DNA from: Agromyces ramosus
GTDB taxonomy: Bacteria > Actinomycetota > Actinomycetes > Actinomycetales > Microbacteriaceae
DNA: 64,000 nucleotides
Direction: 5' to 3'
Assembly: GCF_004216665.1 (NCBI RefSeq)
Contig: NZ_SGWY01000003.1
Coordinates: 372,001-436,000 of the forward strand
Shown: piece by piece, positions 55,041 to 64,000 of the stretch
Layout: each line of letters opens with the position of its first letter
Numbering within the stretch: the first letter of the stretch is position 1
Made by a program: the position numbers and the translations under genes
The notes under the pieces: generated by a model
The model's database searches: none
What the model was told of the DNA's origin: nothing
Seen by the model: only the letters and a program-made list of their open reading frames with translations

Positions 55041-57074
55041 CTACGCCGCGCCCACCACCGCCAGCAGCGCCTCGCCGTAGGCCTCGAGCTTCTTCGCGCC
55101 GATGCCGCTGATGCCGTCGAGGTCACCGAGGCTCGAGGGCCTGGCGACGGCCACCGCCCGCAGGGTGGCGTCGCCGAAGACGATGTACGCAGGCACGCCC
55201 TGCTCGCGGGCCTCCCCCGCGCGCCACGAACGGAGCGCCTCGAAGAGCTCGGCCTGCGCCGGCTCGAGGTCGGCCGCGGCGGGCGCGGCCCTCGGTCCGC
55301 GCGAGCGCGCCACACGCTCGGGCTCGGTGCGGAGCATGACGTTGCGCGCACCCGACAGCACCTCGGACGCGGCATCCGTGACCGTCAGCGTTCCGTACTC
55401 GCCGTGCGTGGCGAGCAGGCCCTGCGCGAGCAGCTGTCGCACCACCCCGCGCCACTGCTGCTCGGAGAGGTCGGCGCCGATGCCCCACGTGGCCAACGCG
55501 TCGTGGCCGTACTGGCGCACCCGAGGCGTCTCCTTGCCGCGGAGGATGTCGATGAGGTGCCCGGCCCCGAACTTCTGCCGGCGCTCGCGCTGCAGTCGCA
55601 CGATCGTGGACATCAGCTTCTGGGCGGGCACCGTGCCGTCCCACGCGGCGGGCGGCTCGAGGCACGTGTCGCAGTTGCCGCACGGCTCGCTGGCCTCGCC
55701 GAAGTACGCCAGCAGGTTCTGCCGACGGCACTGCACGGTCTCGCAGAGCGCCAGCATGGCGTCGAGATGCTGTGACAGGCGTCGTCGGTGCGCCAGGTCG
55801 CCCGGGCTCTCGTCGATCATGCGGCGCTGCTGCACGACGTCCTGCAGTCCGTAGGCGAGCCACGCGGTCGCGGGGGCGCCGTCGCGACCGGCACGGCCCG
55901 TCTCCTGGTAGTACCCCTCGACCGACTTGGGCAGGTCGACGTGCGCGACGAACCGCACGTCGGGCTTGTCGATGCCCATGCCGAACGCGATCGTCGCGAC
56001 GATCACGACGCCGTCTTCGCGGAGGAAGCGCTCCTGGGTGCTGCGGCGCAGCGCGGCGTCGAGACCCGCGTGGTACGGCAGCGCGTTCACGCCGTTGGCG
56101 GAGAGGTGGGCGGCGATCTTCTCGGTGCTCGCGCGCGACAGGGCGTAGACGATGCCCGAGACGGGGGTGCCCGAGGCATCCGTGCCCTCGCTACGCACGA
56201 AGTCGAGCAGTTGCCTGCGCACCTCGAGCTTGGGGGCGATGCGGTACTGGATGTTGGGACGGTCGAAGCTCGACACGAAGTGCCTGGCGCCGTCGAGCGA
56301 GAGTCGCGACGTGATCTCGCGATGCGTGGCCTCGGTGGCCGTCGCGGTGAGGGCGATGCGCGGCACATCGGGCCAGCGTTCGGCGAGCTCGGAGAGTGCG
56401 AGGTAGTCGGGGCGGAAATCGTGGCCCCACTGCGCCACGCAGTGCGCCTCGTCGATCGCGAAGAGGGCGATGCGGCCGCCCTCGAGGAACCGCTTGGTGG
56501 ACTCGGAGTTGAGCCGCTCGGGGGCGACGTAGAGCAGGTCGAGCTCGCCGGCCAGGTACGCGCGCTCGACCTGGGCCCGCTCGGCCGGTTGCTGGCTCGA
56601 GTTGAGATAGGCGGCGCGCACCCCGTTGCGCACCAGGGCGTCGACCTGGTCGTGCATGAGCGCGATGAGGGGCGACACCACGACACCCGTGCCCTCGCGC
56701 AGGAGCGCCGGGATCTGGTAGCAGAGGCTCTTGCCGCCACCGGTGGGCATGAGCACGACGGCGTCGCCGCCGCCGGCGACCTGGGCGATGATCTCGGCCT
56801 GCTCGCCGCGGAAGGCGTCGTAGCCGAAGACGGTGTGCAGCGCCTCGGCGGCCGTGTCGAACCGCGGCGGCGCGGCGCTCACGACGCGGGGAACCGACGA
56901 CGCGGGCCCCGCCGGCGTGCGCATCGGCGCGGCCGCGGGTGCCCCCCGGCGAGCCGGGAGTTGTGGCGCCCAGCCGTCGTCGGCGGGCGGCGCCCAGTCG
57001 TCGTCAGCCGGCGGGAGCTCGTCTGGATCCCAGGGGACCTCGTCGGGGTCGTGGGATTCGGGGTTCCAGCTCAC
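55041..57074 (-). CDS. recQ: ATP-dependent DNA helicase RecQ
   Basis: A 677-residue 3'-5' helicase for recombination and repair. An acidic, Pro/Trp-rich extension (1-70) is followed by motif 0 FRGEQ, Walker A TGGGKSLCYQ (Lys115), DEAHC, and motif VI QETGRAGRDG. Then come the zinc cysteines (CRRQNLLAYFGE, CGNCDTC), the winged helix and a C-terminal HRDC domain (about 600-670). The GTG start has TACACT 6 nt upstream. Confidence 0.93.
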   Translation of the reverse strand: MSWNPESHDPDEVPWDPDELPPADDDWAPPADDGWAPQLPARRGAPAAAPMRTPAGPASSVPRVVSAAPPRFDTAAEALHTVFGYDAFRGEQAEIIAQVAGGGDAVVLMPTGGGKSLCYQIPALLREGTGVVVSPLIALMHDQVDALVRNGVRAAYLNSSQQPAERAQVERAYLAGELDLLYVAPERLNSESTKRFLEGGRIALFAIDEAHCVAQWGHDFRPDYLALSELAERWPDVPRIALTATATEATHREITSRLSLDGARHFVSSFDRPNIQYRIAPKLEVRRQLLDFVRSEGTDASGTPVSGIVYALSRASTEKIAAHLSANGVNALPYHAGLDAALRRSTQERFLREDGVVIVATIAFGMGIDKPDVRFVAHVDLPKSVEGYYQETGRAGRDGAPATAWLAYGLQDVVQQRRMIDESPGDLAHRRRLSQHLDAMLALCETVQCRRQNLLAYFGEASEPCGNCDTCLEPPAAWDGTVPAQKLMSTIVRLQRERRQKFGAGHLIDILRGKETPRVRQYGHDALATWGIGADLSEQQWRGVVRQLLAQGLLATHGEYGTLTVTDAASEVLSGARNVMLRTEPERVARSRGPRAAPAAADLEPAQAELFEALRSWRAGEAREQGVPAYIVFGDATLRAVAVARPSSLGDLDGISGIGAKKLEAYGEALLAVVGAA

Positions 57075-57080
57075 CCGTCG

Positions 57081-57086
57081 AGTGTA
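57081..57086 (-). promoter_or_regulatory. -10 element (leaderless) of recQ
   Basis: On the minus strand TACACT-CGACGG-GTG, with the 6-nt spacing. Confidence 0.5.
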
Positions 57087-57119
57087 ACGAGCGCCCCCGA
57101 CGGGTGAGCCGGATCATCC

Positions 57120-57767
57120 TCAGGCGCGGCGACGCACCACGAGCCAGGTGCCGATGGCGGCGATCGCGGCCAGGAGCACGCCGCCGCCGATCCACAGGGC
57201 GTCGAGCGGTGACGAGGTCGCCGCGGCATCCGACCCCTGGGTCGTCGCGTCGGTCGAGGGCTCTGGCGTGCTCACCACGGCGTCGCCGGCGCTGCCTCCG
57301 CCGCACGCGAGCGGCTCGTCCGATCCGTCGCCGAGCTCGACGCCCTCGGCCGGCTGCCACGTGAACGCCCACGTGCCCGAGATCGGGTGGCCGTCGGTCG
57401 AGACGACCTTCCACGCCACGGTGTACTCGCCGGGAGCCCCGAGCACCACCTTCGTCTCGGCGGAGGGACCGGCCACCGCAGTGCAGCCGTCGCTGTAGAA
57501 GCGCCCGTCGGGCCCGCGGACCTGGATCACGGCGCCGTCCTCGACCTCGAGCAGGTCGTCGTTGGTCTCGAGCGACACGGTGCCGGGCTGTTCGGTCAGC
57601 ACCGCGCCAGCGGCCGGCGCCGACGACACGAGGTAGTTGTGGGCCGCTGCCGGCAGCGCGGGCACCACGACCAGGGCAGCGGATGCCGCGACGAGCAGCG
57701 CGATGCCGGAACGGCGTGCTCTCCGCGGCGCCACCGCACTTGCGCTCGGGCGGGACACGGCGAGCAT
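57120..57767 (-). CDS. copC: CopC-domain copper protein
   Basis: A 215-residue secreted protein: signal peptide ending PAAAHN, so the mature form starts with the copper-binding histidine, then a CopC beta-barrel (SSAPAAGAVLTEQPGTVSLETND; DGHPISGTWAFTW). An acidic Ser/Thr linker and one C-terminal membrane helix (about 188-210) with an RRRA anchor follow. Overlaps the ycnI stop by one base (TGATG). Confidence 0.88.
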   Translation of the reverse strand: MLAVSRPSASAVAPRRARRSGIALLVAASAALVVVPALPAAAHNYLVSSAPAAGAVLTEQPGTVSLETNDDLLEVEDGAVIQVRGPDGRFYSDGCTAVAGPSAETKVVLGAPGEYTVAWKVVSTDGHPISGTWAFTWQPAEGVELGDGSDEPLACGGGSAGDAVVSTPEPSTDATTQGSDAAATSSPLDALWIGGGVLLAAIAAIGTWLVVRRRA

Positions 57768-58474
57768 CAGACGTCCGATCGCGGACGGCGAGCCGTGATC
57801 GCGAGGACGATGCCCACGACGCCGACCACGAGCCCGCCGATGCCGAGCACGCGAGCCACCGTGTCGGTCGAGCCGCTCGCGGCATCCGAGGCGGTCGCGG
57901 TCGCCTCGTCGTGGTCGCCATGCTCGTCGGGCGTCGTGTCGGCGACGTCGTCGGTCGCACCGCCGTGACCGTGCTCGTCACCCGTGGCCTCGGTGACGAC
58001 GATGACGGGGGCGGGGCTCTCCGGTTCCTCCTCGCCCTCCTCGGCGACCTGGTTCCAGTTCGTCTCCCCGACCTCGCAGGTCTGCAGCACCGGGAACGAG
58101 AGCGTCTCACCCGCGGCGTCGTCGGGCAGGCGCATCGAGAGCTCGATGGTGTCGCGGTATCCGTCTTCCACCGGCGTGATCGCCGTGTACACGACCTGCG
58201 AGGTGCGGTCGCCGTCGGCGACCTTCTCGATGGTGTAGTTCGGGTTGAGCGTCGGCGAGACGCTCTCGATCGACTCGGGGATGTCGATGGCGAGGGCCGT
58301 CGTGGGCGAGCCCTCGCATCCGTGGCCGAACGCGAAGGTGAGCACGGTGTAGCTGCCGGCCGCGGTGCCGCTCGGGGTCACGGTGACGTGTGCGCTCGCG
58401 ACGAGCGGCACGGCGGTGAGTGCGAGGACGGCCCCGGCGGCGAGGCCGACGGCGGAGAGGCGTGCGATACGCAT
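57767..58474 (-). CDS. ycnI: YcnI-like (DUF1775) copper-binding protein
   Basis: A 235-residue secreted protein; the signal peptide ends VASA before mature AHVTVTP, where the histidine binds copper in YcnI. The DUF1775 domain (about 28-150) is followed by a His/Asp-rich linker (GDEHGHGG, DEHGDHDE) that may also bind metal, and a C-terminal helix with an ARRPR anchor. Co-transcribed with copC; together a membrane-anchored copper-handling pair. Confidence 0.87.
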   Translation of the reverse strand: MRIARLSAVGLAAGAVLALTAVPLVASAHVTVTPSGTAAGSYTVLTFAFGHGCEGSPTTALAIDIPESIESVSPTLNPNYTIEKVADGDRTSQVVYTAITPVEDGYRDTIELSMRLPDDAAGETLSFPVLQTCEVGETNWNQVAEEGEEEPESPAPVIVVTEATGDEHGHGGATDDVADTTPDEHGDHDEATATASDAASGSTDTVARVLGIGGLVVGVVGIVLAITARRPRSDV

Positions 58475-58548
58475 GTTGGAGGGTTCTTTCGTGGTCGAGG
58501 TCGGGCGCGCGTGAGGGCGTCCAGGTGTGATTCGGAGTCGTCAGCGGA

Positions 58549-59139
58549 TCAGGCCGCCGCCGCCACGGCCGGGGGACCACGGGACCCCATCGCGGCGTGC
58601 AGGAGGGCGCCGACGAGGCGCGGGCGCGGGCCGTCGACGGGAATGCGGAGCGTCGGCGCGACGACCGGCGTCGGCACCCGGGTGAGCCGCCGAACGAGCA
58701 CGCGAACGGCTCCGCCGATGGTGTCCGCGATGCGGTCGGCGAGCACGAGCGCGGCGAGCGTGATGGCGGCCGCCACGAGGTGGGCGGCCGGCATCCAGGC
58801 ATTGCCGTGGTCGACGGCGGCGACGGGCGGAGCCGGCAGCTCCAGGCCGGCATGGTGGTGACCGGCGTGCATGGTGGAGGCGAGGGGGGTGGCACCGCCC
58901 ATCGCGTAGGTGAGGTGCAGGGCGGCCTGCGCGACGAGCGCCGACACCGCGGTGCGCGCCAGGCGTGCCCGTGCTCCGCTGAGCGCCATCGCGAGCGGGA
59001 CCGAGAAGGCGAGGGCCACCATCAGCGCGACCGGCCCTGGCGGGGCACCGCCGCCGACCGTGTGCGCCAGGGACGCCGCGAAGATCGCGAACACGGCCAC
59101 GGCCGTTCCGCGAGCTGCGCGAGCGCCTCGAGAAGTCAC
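58549..59139 (-). CDS. membrane protein of the copper module
   Basis: A 196-residue protein with about five membrane helices and a His-rich extracellular loop (STMHAGHHHAG). Encoded 74 bp upstream of ycnI in the same direction. It recalls small membrane proteins near ycnI/copC in other actinobacteria. A role in copper binding or transfer is inferred from context and the histidines. GTG start with TAAGCT 6 nt upstream. Confidence 0.7.
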   Translation of the reverse strand: MTSRGARAARGTAVAVFAIFAASLAHTVGGGAPPGPVALMVALAFSVPLAMALSGARARLARTAVSALVAQAALHLTYAMGGATPLASTMHAGHHHAGLELPAPPVAAVDHGNAWMPAAHLVAAAITLAALVLADRIADTIGGAVRVLVRRLTRVPTPVVAPTLRIPVDGPRPRLVGALLHAAMGSRGPPAVAAAA

Positions 59140-59145
59140 CCGACC

Positions 59146-59151
59146 AGCTTA
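59146..59151 (-). promoter_or_regulatory. -10 element (leaderless) of the copper-module membrane gene
   Basis: On the minus strand TAAGCT-GGTCGG-GTG, with the 6-nt spacing. Confidence 0.5.
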
Positions 59152-59215
59152 ACCGGCGGCCCTCGACGGGAACTGGAGGTCGGATGCCACGGCGGCACGT
59201 CCCCTCAACGCGGGA

Positions 59216-59244
59216 ACGGCCCCGGGCATCGCGCCCGGGGCCGT
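59216..59244. terminator. terminator of the nuclease/nucleotidase gene
   Basis: A perfect 12-bp stem ACGGCCCCGGGC/GCCCGGGGCCGT with a 5-nt loop lies just past the stop of the 59263-62964 gene. Confidence 0.8.
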
Positions 59245-59262
59245 CCTCGTTCAGGGATCCGA

Positions 59263-62200
59263 CTAGCCGACGTTCAGCACGAACGAGCTCGTGGTTCCGG
59301 TGGTCGGCACGTTGATGTCGAACCGCGTGGGTCCTGACGTGCCGGCCGGAATGGTGAACTCGACCGTGGCCTTGCCGATCTCGTCGACCGTCGGGGTGTA
59401 GGCCCGGTCGACCGGCGAGGTGTCGAGCTGAGCACCGCCGAACGACACCACGACCGTGCCGGCAGCCGGCTCGTTGCGGCTGAAGTCGAGCGACGACAGG
59501 TTCACCGTCACCAGCTCGCCCGGTGCGTAGGTGCCGTCGCCGGCGACCTGCACGCCGACGGCCCGCTGGGCGTTGTCGGGCGAGATCGTGTTCTGCGGCT
59601 GCGCGGCGAAGTAGTCGACCATCGACTCGAGGTCGATCTTGCCGCTGTCGGCCTTGTTCGTGCCCAGCGCGAGGGTGAAGAAGTTGTCTCCACCCGCTGC
59701 GAGGAACGAGTTGGCGCCGACCGAGTAGGTCGCTGCCGGATTGATCGGAACGCCGTTCAGGAGCAACTCGGTGACTCGGTTGCCCGCCGGACCCGCCGGG
59801 TTGTACGTGTACTCGAGCTCCTTGTTCACGCCGAGCTTGAGGAACGGACGCGTCGCACCCTGTGGCTGCCACTGCTCCTCGAGCACCTGCTTGACCTGGG
59901 CCCCTGTGAGGTTGAGCGTCACCAGGGTGTTGGCGAACGGTTGCACGTCGGCCGCCTCGCGGTAGGTGACCTCGCCACCCGCCAGGTCGGCGCGCAGGCC
60001 GCCCGGGTTCATGAAGGCGATGTCCACGTCGCGAGTGCCGTCCTCGTTGAGCGACCAGAGCTGCACGTCGGCCACGAGGTTGCCGAGCGTCGACTCACCA
60101 CCGCGGTTCTCGGGCAGCGACTGACCGGGCACCGGGGCCGACGCCACAGCCCGACCGAAGTCGGCGGTCGCCGTGCCGAGCACCACGTTGCCGAGTTGGT
60201 TGGCAACCTTGACGGCCTCGTCGACGATCGGCTTGACCGCGGGGTCATCCGCGTACAGCGCAGTCGCACCATCCATGAGGTTGAAGATCTCGTTCTTCAT
60301 GGTGAAGGTCTTGGTCTTCTTGTCGTACTGGATGTCCATCTTGGAGAACCGCTCGCCGTACTGCCCGCTCGAGATCACCGGCATCGGCTCGTGGTCGAAC
60401 TGCGGGCTGTCAGCGCGGGTGATCACGTGGTTGTACGCGAGGTGCGTGTGCCCCGAGACGATGGCGTCGATGTTGCCGTTGACGCCGAGCACGATCTCGC
60501 CGAATCGCGAGCTCCCGTCGATCGCCGACGACTTGGCCGTGGTGGCGGCACCCTCGTGCACGAGCAGCACCACGATGTCCGCCTCGCCGTTCTCGTCGAT
60601 GCCGTCGCTGAGCTGGTCGGCCACCCGATTGGCTGCCTCGGTCGGGTCGCCCACCGTGATGTCGGCGATGCCGTCGGGGCTGACCAGCGAGGGCAGCTCG
60701 TCGGTGACCGCGCCCACGAAGCCGATGGTCACGCCCTCGAACTCCTGGGTCCAGTACTCGGGAAGTGCCGGCTCGGTCGTGCCCTTCTTGTAGATGTTGG
60801 CGCCGAGGTACTCCCAGAGCGCGAGCGGCATCACCCGGTCGGTGAGGTCGGCGAAGCCCTGGTCGAACTCGTGGTTGCCCACCGAGCTCACGTCGAGGCC
60901 GGCGGCGTTCAGCCCCTCGATCGTGGGAACGTCCTTCTGGATGAACGACGTGAACGTCGATGCGCCGATCATGTCGCCGGCGGCGGCGAAGATCGTGTTC
61001 GGGTTCCCGCCGCGGATCTGCTTCACCGCGGTCGAAAGCGCGGCGATGCCGCCCGATGGCGCCGACTGCTCGATGCGGCCGTGGAAGTCGTTCACGGTCA
61101 CGAGGTCGATGTCGACCGTGGCCGGAGGAACCTCCGACCCGACGCCCACGACGATCGGGTCGTGGTCACTCGACCGGAACGGCGTGCCAGGCTCGGCGGC
61201 GGTGCCGAAGTACTCGCGTCCGGCCCACTCCGGGGAGTTGATCGACCAGACCGCCGCGTTCGTGACGCGGGTGTTCGCGGCCGGGGACGCGATCACGTGG
61301 TCGAGCGAGCCGAGCTCACCGTCGAACGTGTAGGTGTACTGACCGCGGGCCTTCGTGAGGAGCACGTCGCTCCAGCCCTCCTCCGTGAAGACCTTGATCG
61401 GGTCCTCCTTGGCGTAGGAGTTGAAGTCGCCCACGAGGTAGACCGCGTTCTTGCGACCCTCGGAGAGGCTGTTCGCGAACGTCAGCAGCGACTTCGCCTG
61501 CTCTACGCGCTCGTCGTTGAAGGCATCCTGTCCCGTCTGGGGTGTCGGGTCGGTGCCGCTCTTCGACTTGAAGTGGTTGGCGACCACGGTGACGAACGTC
61601 TTGCCGTACTTGAACGTCTGCGCGATCGGCTCGCGCGCGATGTCCCATACGGTCTCGTCGATGATGGTCTTCGCCTCGCCCGACGGCGTCACCGCGGCGG
61701 GCTTGTAGATGATCGCGTTGGAGATGACGTCGGTGATCGCGGCGTCGTGGAGCGCGGCGGGCGTGCGTACGTAGTCCCACACGTTCGGACCTGCCGCGGC
61801 GTTGAGGCCCGCCACCAGGTCGGCGAGCGCCTCGTCGGGAGCCTCGCCGAGCTTCACCGAGTTCTCGATCTCCTGCAGCGCCACGACGTCGGCGTCCAGG
61901 CCGTTGATCGCGGTGACGATCTTCGACTTCTGGATCGCGAACTCCTCTGCGGTCCGCGCGCCGCGGGCGTCGGGGTTCTGGGAGGTCAGCGTCGTGAAGT
62001 AGTTGAGCACGTTGAATGCCGCGACCGTGATGTCGCCGCCGACCGCGGGAACGGTCGCCGGACGCAGGTTGGCAGCCGTGAAGGTCGGCTTCAGGTTCGG
62101 CGCACTCGCGTCGGTGAGCGGCGTCGGCGGCTGCAGGCGCCAGTTGCTGAAGCCGAAGCTCAGCAGCGAACCGCCGGCCGGGAAGGTGATGGCGTCGCCG

Positions 62201-62964
62201 TTGCGCACCACCACGTCCTTCGTGAAGTAGGGCTGGTCGCCCGGGTGCGAGGCGTCGCTGACCGAGACGCTGTAGCCGTCATCGAGGATCAGGCGGGCGT
62301 TGTTGTTCGCGGTCGTGATGGAGTTCGCCGCCGTCGTGCCGGGCGCCTGCGACTCGAACGCCTCGACCGGCATGGCCGTGCCGGCGCTCGTCCAGAGCTC
62401 GCCGAAGCTCTGCAGGTTGTGGCTCGACACCACGCGGTACACGCTCGAGGGGCGCACGAGCATGCCCTCGAACGCCTCACGGGCGCTGCCGAGCACCGTG
62501 TTGGGCAGCGGGGTCACCGCGGGCACGCCGACGCCGGCTTGGACCAGCTGGACCGAGCCGGCTGCCGAGGCGGTGATGCGGGTGACGCCACCGCTCTCGT
62601 TCACCAGGCCCGTGACGGAGACGCGGTCGCCGATCGCGACGCCGGCAGCCGGGTTGCTCTCGAGGAGGATGAAGATGCCGTCGGAGGCGTTCGGCGTGGC
62701 ATCCGTGGGCCCGCCCGAGCCGGCGGTCTGCACGTAGATGCCGCGGAACCCACCGGTGCGGTGGTCGCCGGTGACGATACCCTCGACCGTCACGGTCTGG
62801 CCCGCGAGCGGGGAGGTCGCGACGTTGGTGCCCTGCACCTGCGCGATGGTGTGGCTCGGCTCGGCGGCGTATGCCGGCGGCGCGGCGAGGAGTCCCGCCA
62901 CGATCGTGCCCGCCGCGGCGACCGCCACGGCTGACAAGCGCTGTATGGTGCTGCGACGTGGCAT
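59263..62964 (-). CDS. secreted ExeM/NucH-type nuclease fused to 5'-nucleotidase
   Basis: A 1233-residue extracellular protein. Signal peptide to about residue 33 (PPAYA), an OB-like/lamin-type region (about 40-180), an endonuclease/exonuclease/phosphatase domain (about 330-630; VAALQEIENS, VVANHFKSK, VGDFNSYAKED, SSDHDPIVV), then a 5'-nucleotidase: metallophosphatase VNDFHGRIE, GNHEFDQG, SGHTHLAYNH, and C-terminal MNPGGLRADL, SFLAAGGDNF. It ends in a roughly 85-residue Ig-like domain with no sorting signal. It can degrade DNA and dephosphorylate the nucleotides. AGAGGAG precedes ATG 62964. Confidence 0.88.
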   Translation of the reverse strand: MPRRSTIQRLSAVAVAAAGTIVAGLLAAPPAYAAEPSHTIAQVQGTNVATSPLAGQTVTVEGIVTGDHRTGGFRGIYVQTAGSGGPTDATPNASDGIFILLESNPAAGVAIGDRVSVTGLVNESGGVTRITASAAGSVQLVQAGVGVPAVTPLPNTVLGSAREAFEGMLVRPSSVYRVVSSHNLQSFGELWTSAGTAMPVEAFESQAPGTTAANSITTANNNARLILDDGYSVSVSDASHPGDQPYFTKDVVVRNGDAITFPAGGSLLSFGFSNWRLQPPTPLTDASAPNLKPTFTAANLRPATVPAVGGDITVAAFNVLNYFTTLTSQNPDARGARTAEEFAIQKSKIVTAINGLDADVVALQEIENSVKLGEAPDEALADLVAGLNAAAGPNVWDYVRTPAALHDAAITDVISNAIIYKPAAVTPSGEAKTIIDETVWDIAREPIAQTFKYGKTFVTVVANHFKSKSGTDPTPQTGQDAFNDERVEQAKSLLTFANSLSEGRKNAVYLVGDFNSYAKEDPIKVFTEEGWSDVLLTKARGQYTYTFDGELGSLDHVIASPAANTRVTNAAVWSINSPEWAGREYFGTAAEPGTPFRSSDHDPIVVGVGSEVPPATVDIDLVTVNDFHGRIEQSAPSGGIAALSTAVKQIRGGNPNTIFAAAGDMIGASTFTSFIQKDVPTIEGLNAAGLDVSSVGNHEFDQGFADLTDRVMPLALWEYLGANIYKKGTTEPALPEYWTQEFEGVTIGFVGAVTDELPSLVSPDGIADITVGDPTEAANRVADQLSDGIDENGEADIVVLLVHEGAATTAKSSAIDGSSRFGEIVLGVNGNIDAIVSGHTHLAYNHVITRADSPQFDHEPMPVISSGQYGERFSKMDIQYDKKTKTFTMKNEIFNLMDGATALYADDPAVKPIVDEAVKVANQLGNVVLGTATADFGRAVASAPVPGQSLPENRGGESTLGNLVADVQLWSLNEDGTRDVDIAFMNPGGLRADLAGGEVTYREAADVQPFANTLVTLNLTGAQVKQVLEEQWQPQGATRPFLKLGVNKELEYTYNPAGPAGNRVTELLLNGVPINPAATYSVGANSFLAAGGDNFFTLALGTNKADSGKIDLESMVDYFAAQPQNTISPDNAQRAVGVQVAGDGTYAPGELVTVNLSSLDFSRNEPAAGTVVVSFGGAQLDTSPVDRAYTPTVDEIGKATVEFTIPAGTSGPTRFDINVPTTGTTSSFVLNVG

Positions 62965-63199
62965 GACTCTCCTCTGAATTCCACCCCGGGAAGGCACCCG
63001 CGCGGCGAATGGTTCGGGTCGTGCGTGCGCGAGTGCTGGTCGAAGCCTAAGCACCGCCGCCCACGGTGCCAAGGGGGTTCCATTGCAATATCCGCACGTT
63101 TTCACACAGAGTTCACGCCGCGCGCGCAGATGTGCATCGTCCCTCCCCCCGGCTGCTCGGATGAGCACGCCTTCCGGGCGCCGCTACATTTGAACGGTC

Positions 63200-64000
63200 A
63201 TGCTCACCGCCGTCTTCTCGCTCGCCGGAGCACTCGTGTTCGGCGCGGCCGACTTCCTCGGCGGGCTCGCCGCGAAGCGGGTGAGCTCGGTGCTCGTGAC
63301 CGCGGTCGCCGCCGTCACCGGCTTCGTGCTGCTCGCGGCCGCGGCGCCGTTCCTCGGCGGAGTATGGAGCGCACACGACGTGCTCTGGGGCGTGCTCTCC
63401 GGTGTCGCCGGGGCGGTGGCCATCTCCCTGCTCTACGCCTGCCTCGCGATCGGACCGATGAGCATCCTCTCGCCGCTGACGGCGGTGGTCTCGGCCGTGG
63501 TGCCCATGGTCTGGGGACTCCTCATCGCAGGAGAGCGGTTCGCGCCGCTCGGGTACTGGGCCCTCGGGCTCGCACTCGTCGCCGTCGTGCTCGTGGGCTT
63601 CGTGCCCGAGCGCGGGGCCGTGCGGCCGAGCCTCCGCGGCATCCTGATGGCGATCGGCTCCGGCGTCGCGATCGGCACGTTCTTCGTGACGATCGACCAG
63701 ACCTCGGAGGAGAGCGGCGTGGTGCCGCTCCTCCTCAACCGCGCCGTGACGGCGACCATCATGTTCGCGGCCGTCGGCGTGCTCGCGCTCGTCGCGGCGT
63801 CGCGGGCGGCCACGCGCCACCCGTCCGCCGCCGATGCGGGCCCGGTCGGCGCGCGCTCGACCGAGCGGATGCCGCTCCCGGCGCCCGTGGGAACGGCCTT
63901 CGCCCCGGCGCGATCGGCCACCGCGTCGGGCGTGCGCCTCGCGATCGCGTGCGGCGTGGTCGACGTGACGGCGAACGGCCTGCTCCTCATCGGCATCCGC
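63200..64000 (+). CDS. EamA/DMT-family transporter (partial, runs off the window)
   Basis: 267 codons are present with no stop. N-terminal EamA repeat with FGAADFLGGLAAKRVSS, LYACLAIGPMSILSPLTAVVSAVVPMVWG and GERFAPLGYWALGLAL, then the start of the second repeat. A Pro/Ala-rich loop (about 215-250) separates the halves. A TACATT -10-like element lies 9 nt before the ATG. Not closely similar to the 41505 transporter. Confidence 0.82.
   Translation, partial: MLTAVFSLAGALVFGAADFLGGLAAKRVSSVLVTAVAAVTGFVLLAAAAPFLGGVWSAHDVLWGVLSGVAGAVAISLLYACLAIGPMSILSPLTAVVSAVVPMVWGLLIAGERFAPLGYWALGLALVAVVLVGFVPERGAVRPSLRGILMAIGSGVAIGTFFVTIDQTSEESGVVPLLLNRAVTATIMFAAVGVLALVAASRAATRHPSAADAGPVGARSTERMPLPAPVGTAFAPARSATASGVRLAIACGVVDVTANGLLLIGIR

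Noticed and set aside
63113-63820. Minus-strand frame at the window end
   Set aside because: Opposite a clear EamA-type transporter that runs off the edge; low-complexity His/Arg/Glu product.

Overview
The window is chromosomal DNA of a very GC-rich actinobacterium, most likely a member of the Microbacteriaceae (Agromyces/Microbacterium-like). This rests on the codon use, on the DUF7882-type small protein at 31.6 kb, on the actinobacterial malate dehydrogenase and CmtR sequences, on many leaderless genes (TAnnnT, then exactly 6 nt, then ATG/GTG), and on the very frequent GGCATCCG/CGGATGCC octamer. No tRNA, rRNA, CRISPR array, insertion sequence or phage gene was seen.

Region 1 (0-8.5 kb) looks like a shikimate/quinate catabolic island. 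It holds a TRAP solute-binding lipoprotein, a QsuB-like two-domain 3-dehydroshikimate dehydratase, a Dabb protein, a shikimate dehydrogenase-family enzyme and a TetR regulator; the last four form one tightly overlapping operon. That operon is flanked by two paralogous pairs of IclR regulators with the same two-gene architecture. Near-identical dyads lie upstream of the transporter gene and of the second IclR pair. Region 2 (8.5-13.5 kb) has a ThuA-domain secreted protein, a beta-propeller protein and an epoxide hydrolase/oxidoreductase/AhpD operon. Region 3 (13.9-18.9 kb) is an operon of two GT4 glycosyltransferases, an alpha-barrel-like protein and a GH130 enzyme, of unknown glycan.

Region 4 (20.7-29.5 kb) is a complete 4-hydroxybenzoate/protocatechuate beta-ketoadipate operon: pobA-pcaH-pcaG-pcaB-pcaL-pcaI-pcaJ-pcaF, with an IclR regulator upstream and a perfect dyad in between. 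The dehydratase of region 1 makes protocatechuate, the substrate of PcaHG, so regions 1 and 4 together can take shikimate to succinyl-CoA plus acetyl-CoA. A truncated GNAT gene sits at the far edge of the pca operon.

Region 5 (29.5-43.6 kb) is mixed: an AraC regulator, a CmtR/CDF cadmium-lead type pair whose operator overlaps a leaderless start codon, a PHP/HhH protein coupled to a MacB-like ABC exporter, a LacI regulator, a secreted beta-helix protein, a zinc alcohol dehydrogenase, an EamA transporter overlapping an alpha/beta hydrolase, and a badly decayed hydrolase pseudogene. Region 6 (43.6-64 kb) is more housekeeping-like: a zinc metallopeptidase, a proline iminopeptidase with a long poly-Asp tail, DUF427, malate dehydrogenase, a GH16-like protein, a TetR/DrrAB-type exporter, an acyl-CoA oxidase, three tandem membrane-protein paralogues each with its own promoter, RecQ, a YcnI/CopC copper module, a large secreted nuclease/5'-nucleotidase fusion, and a partial EamA transporter running off the end.
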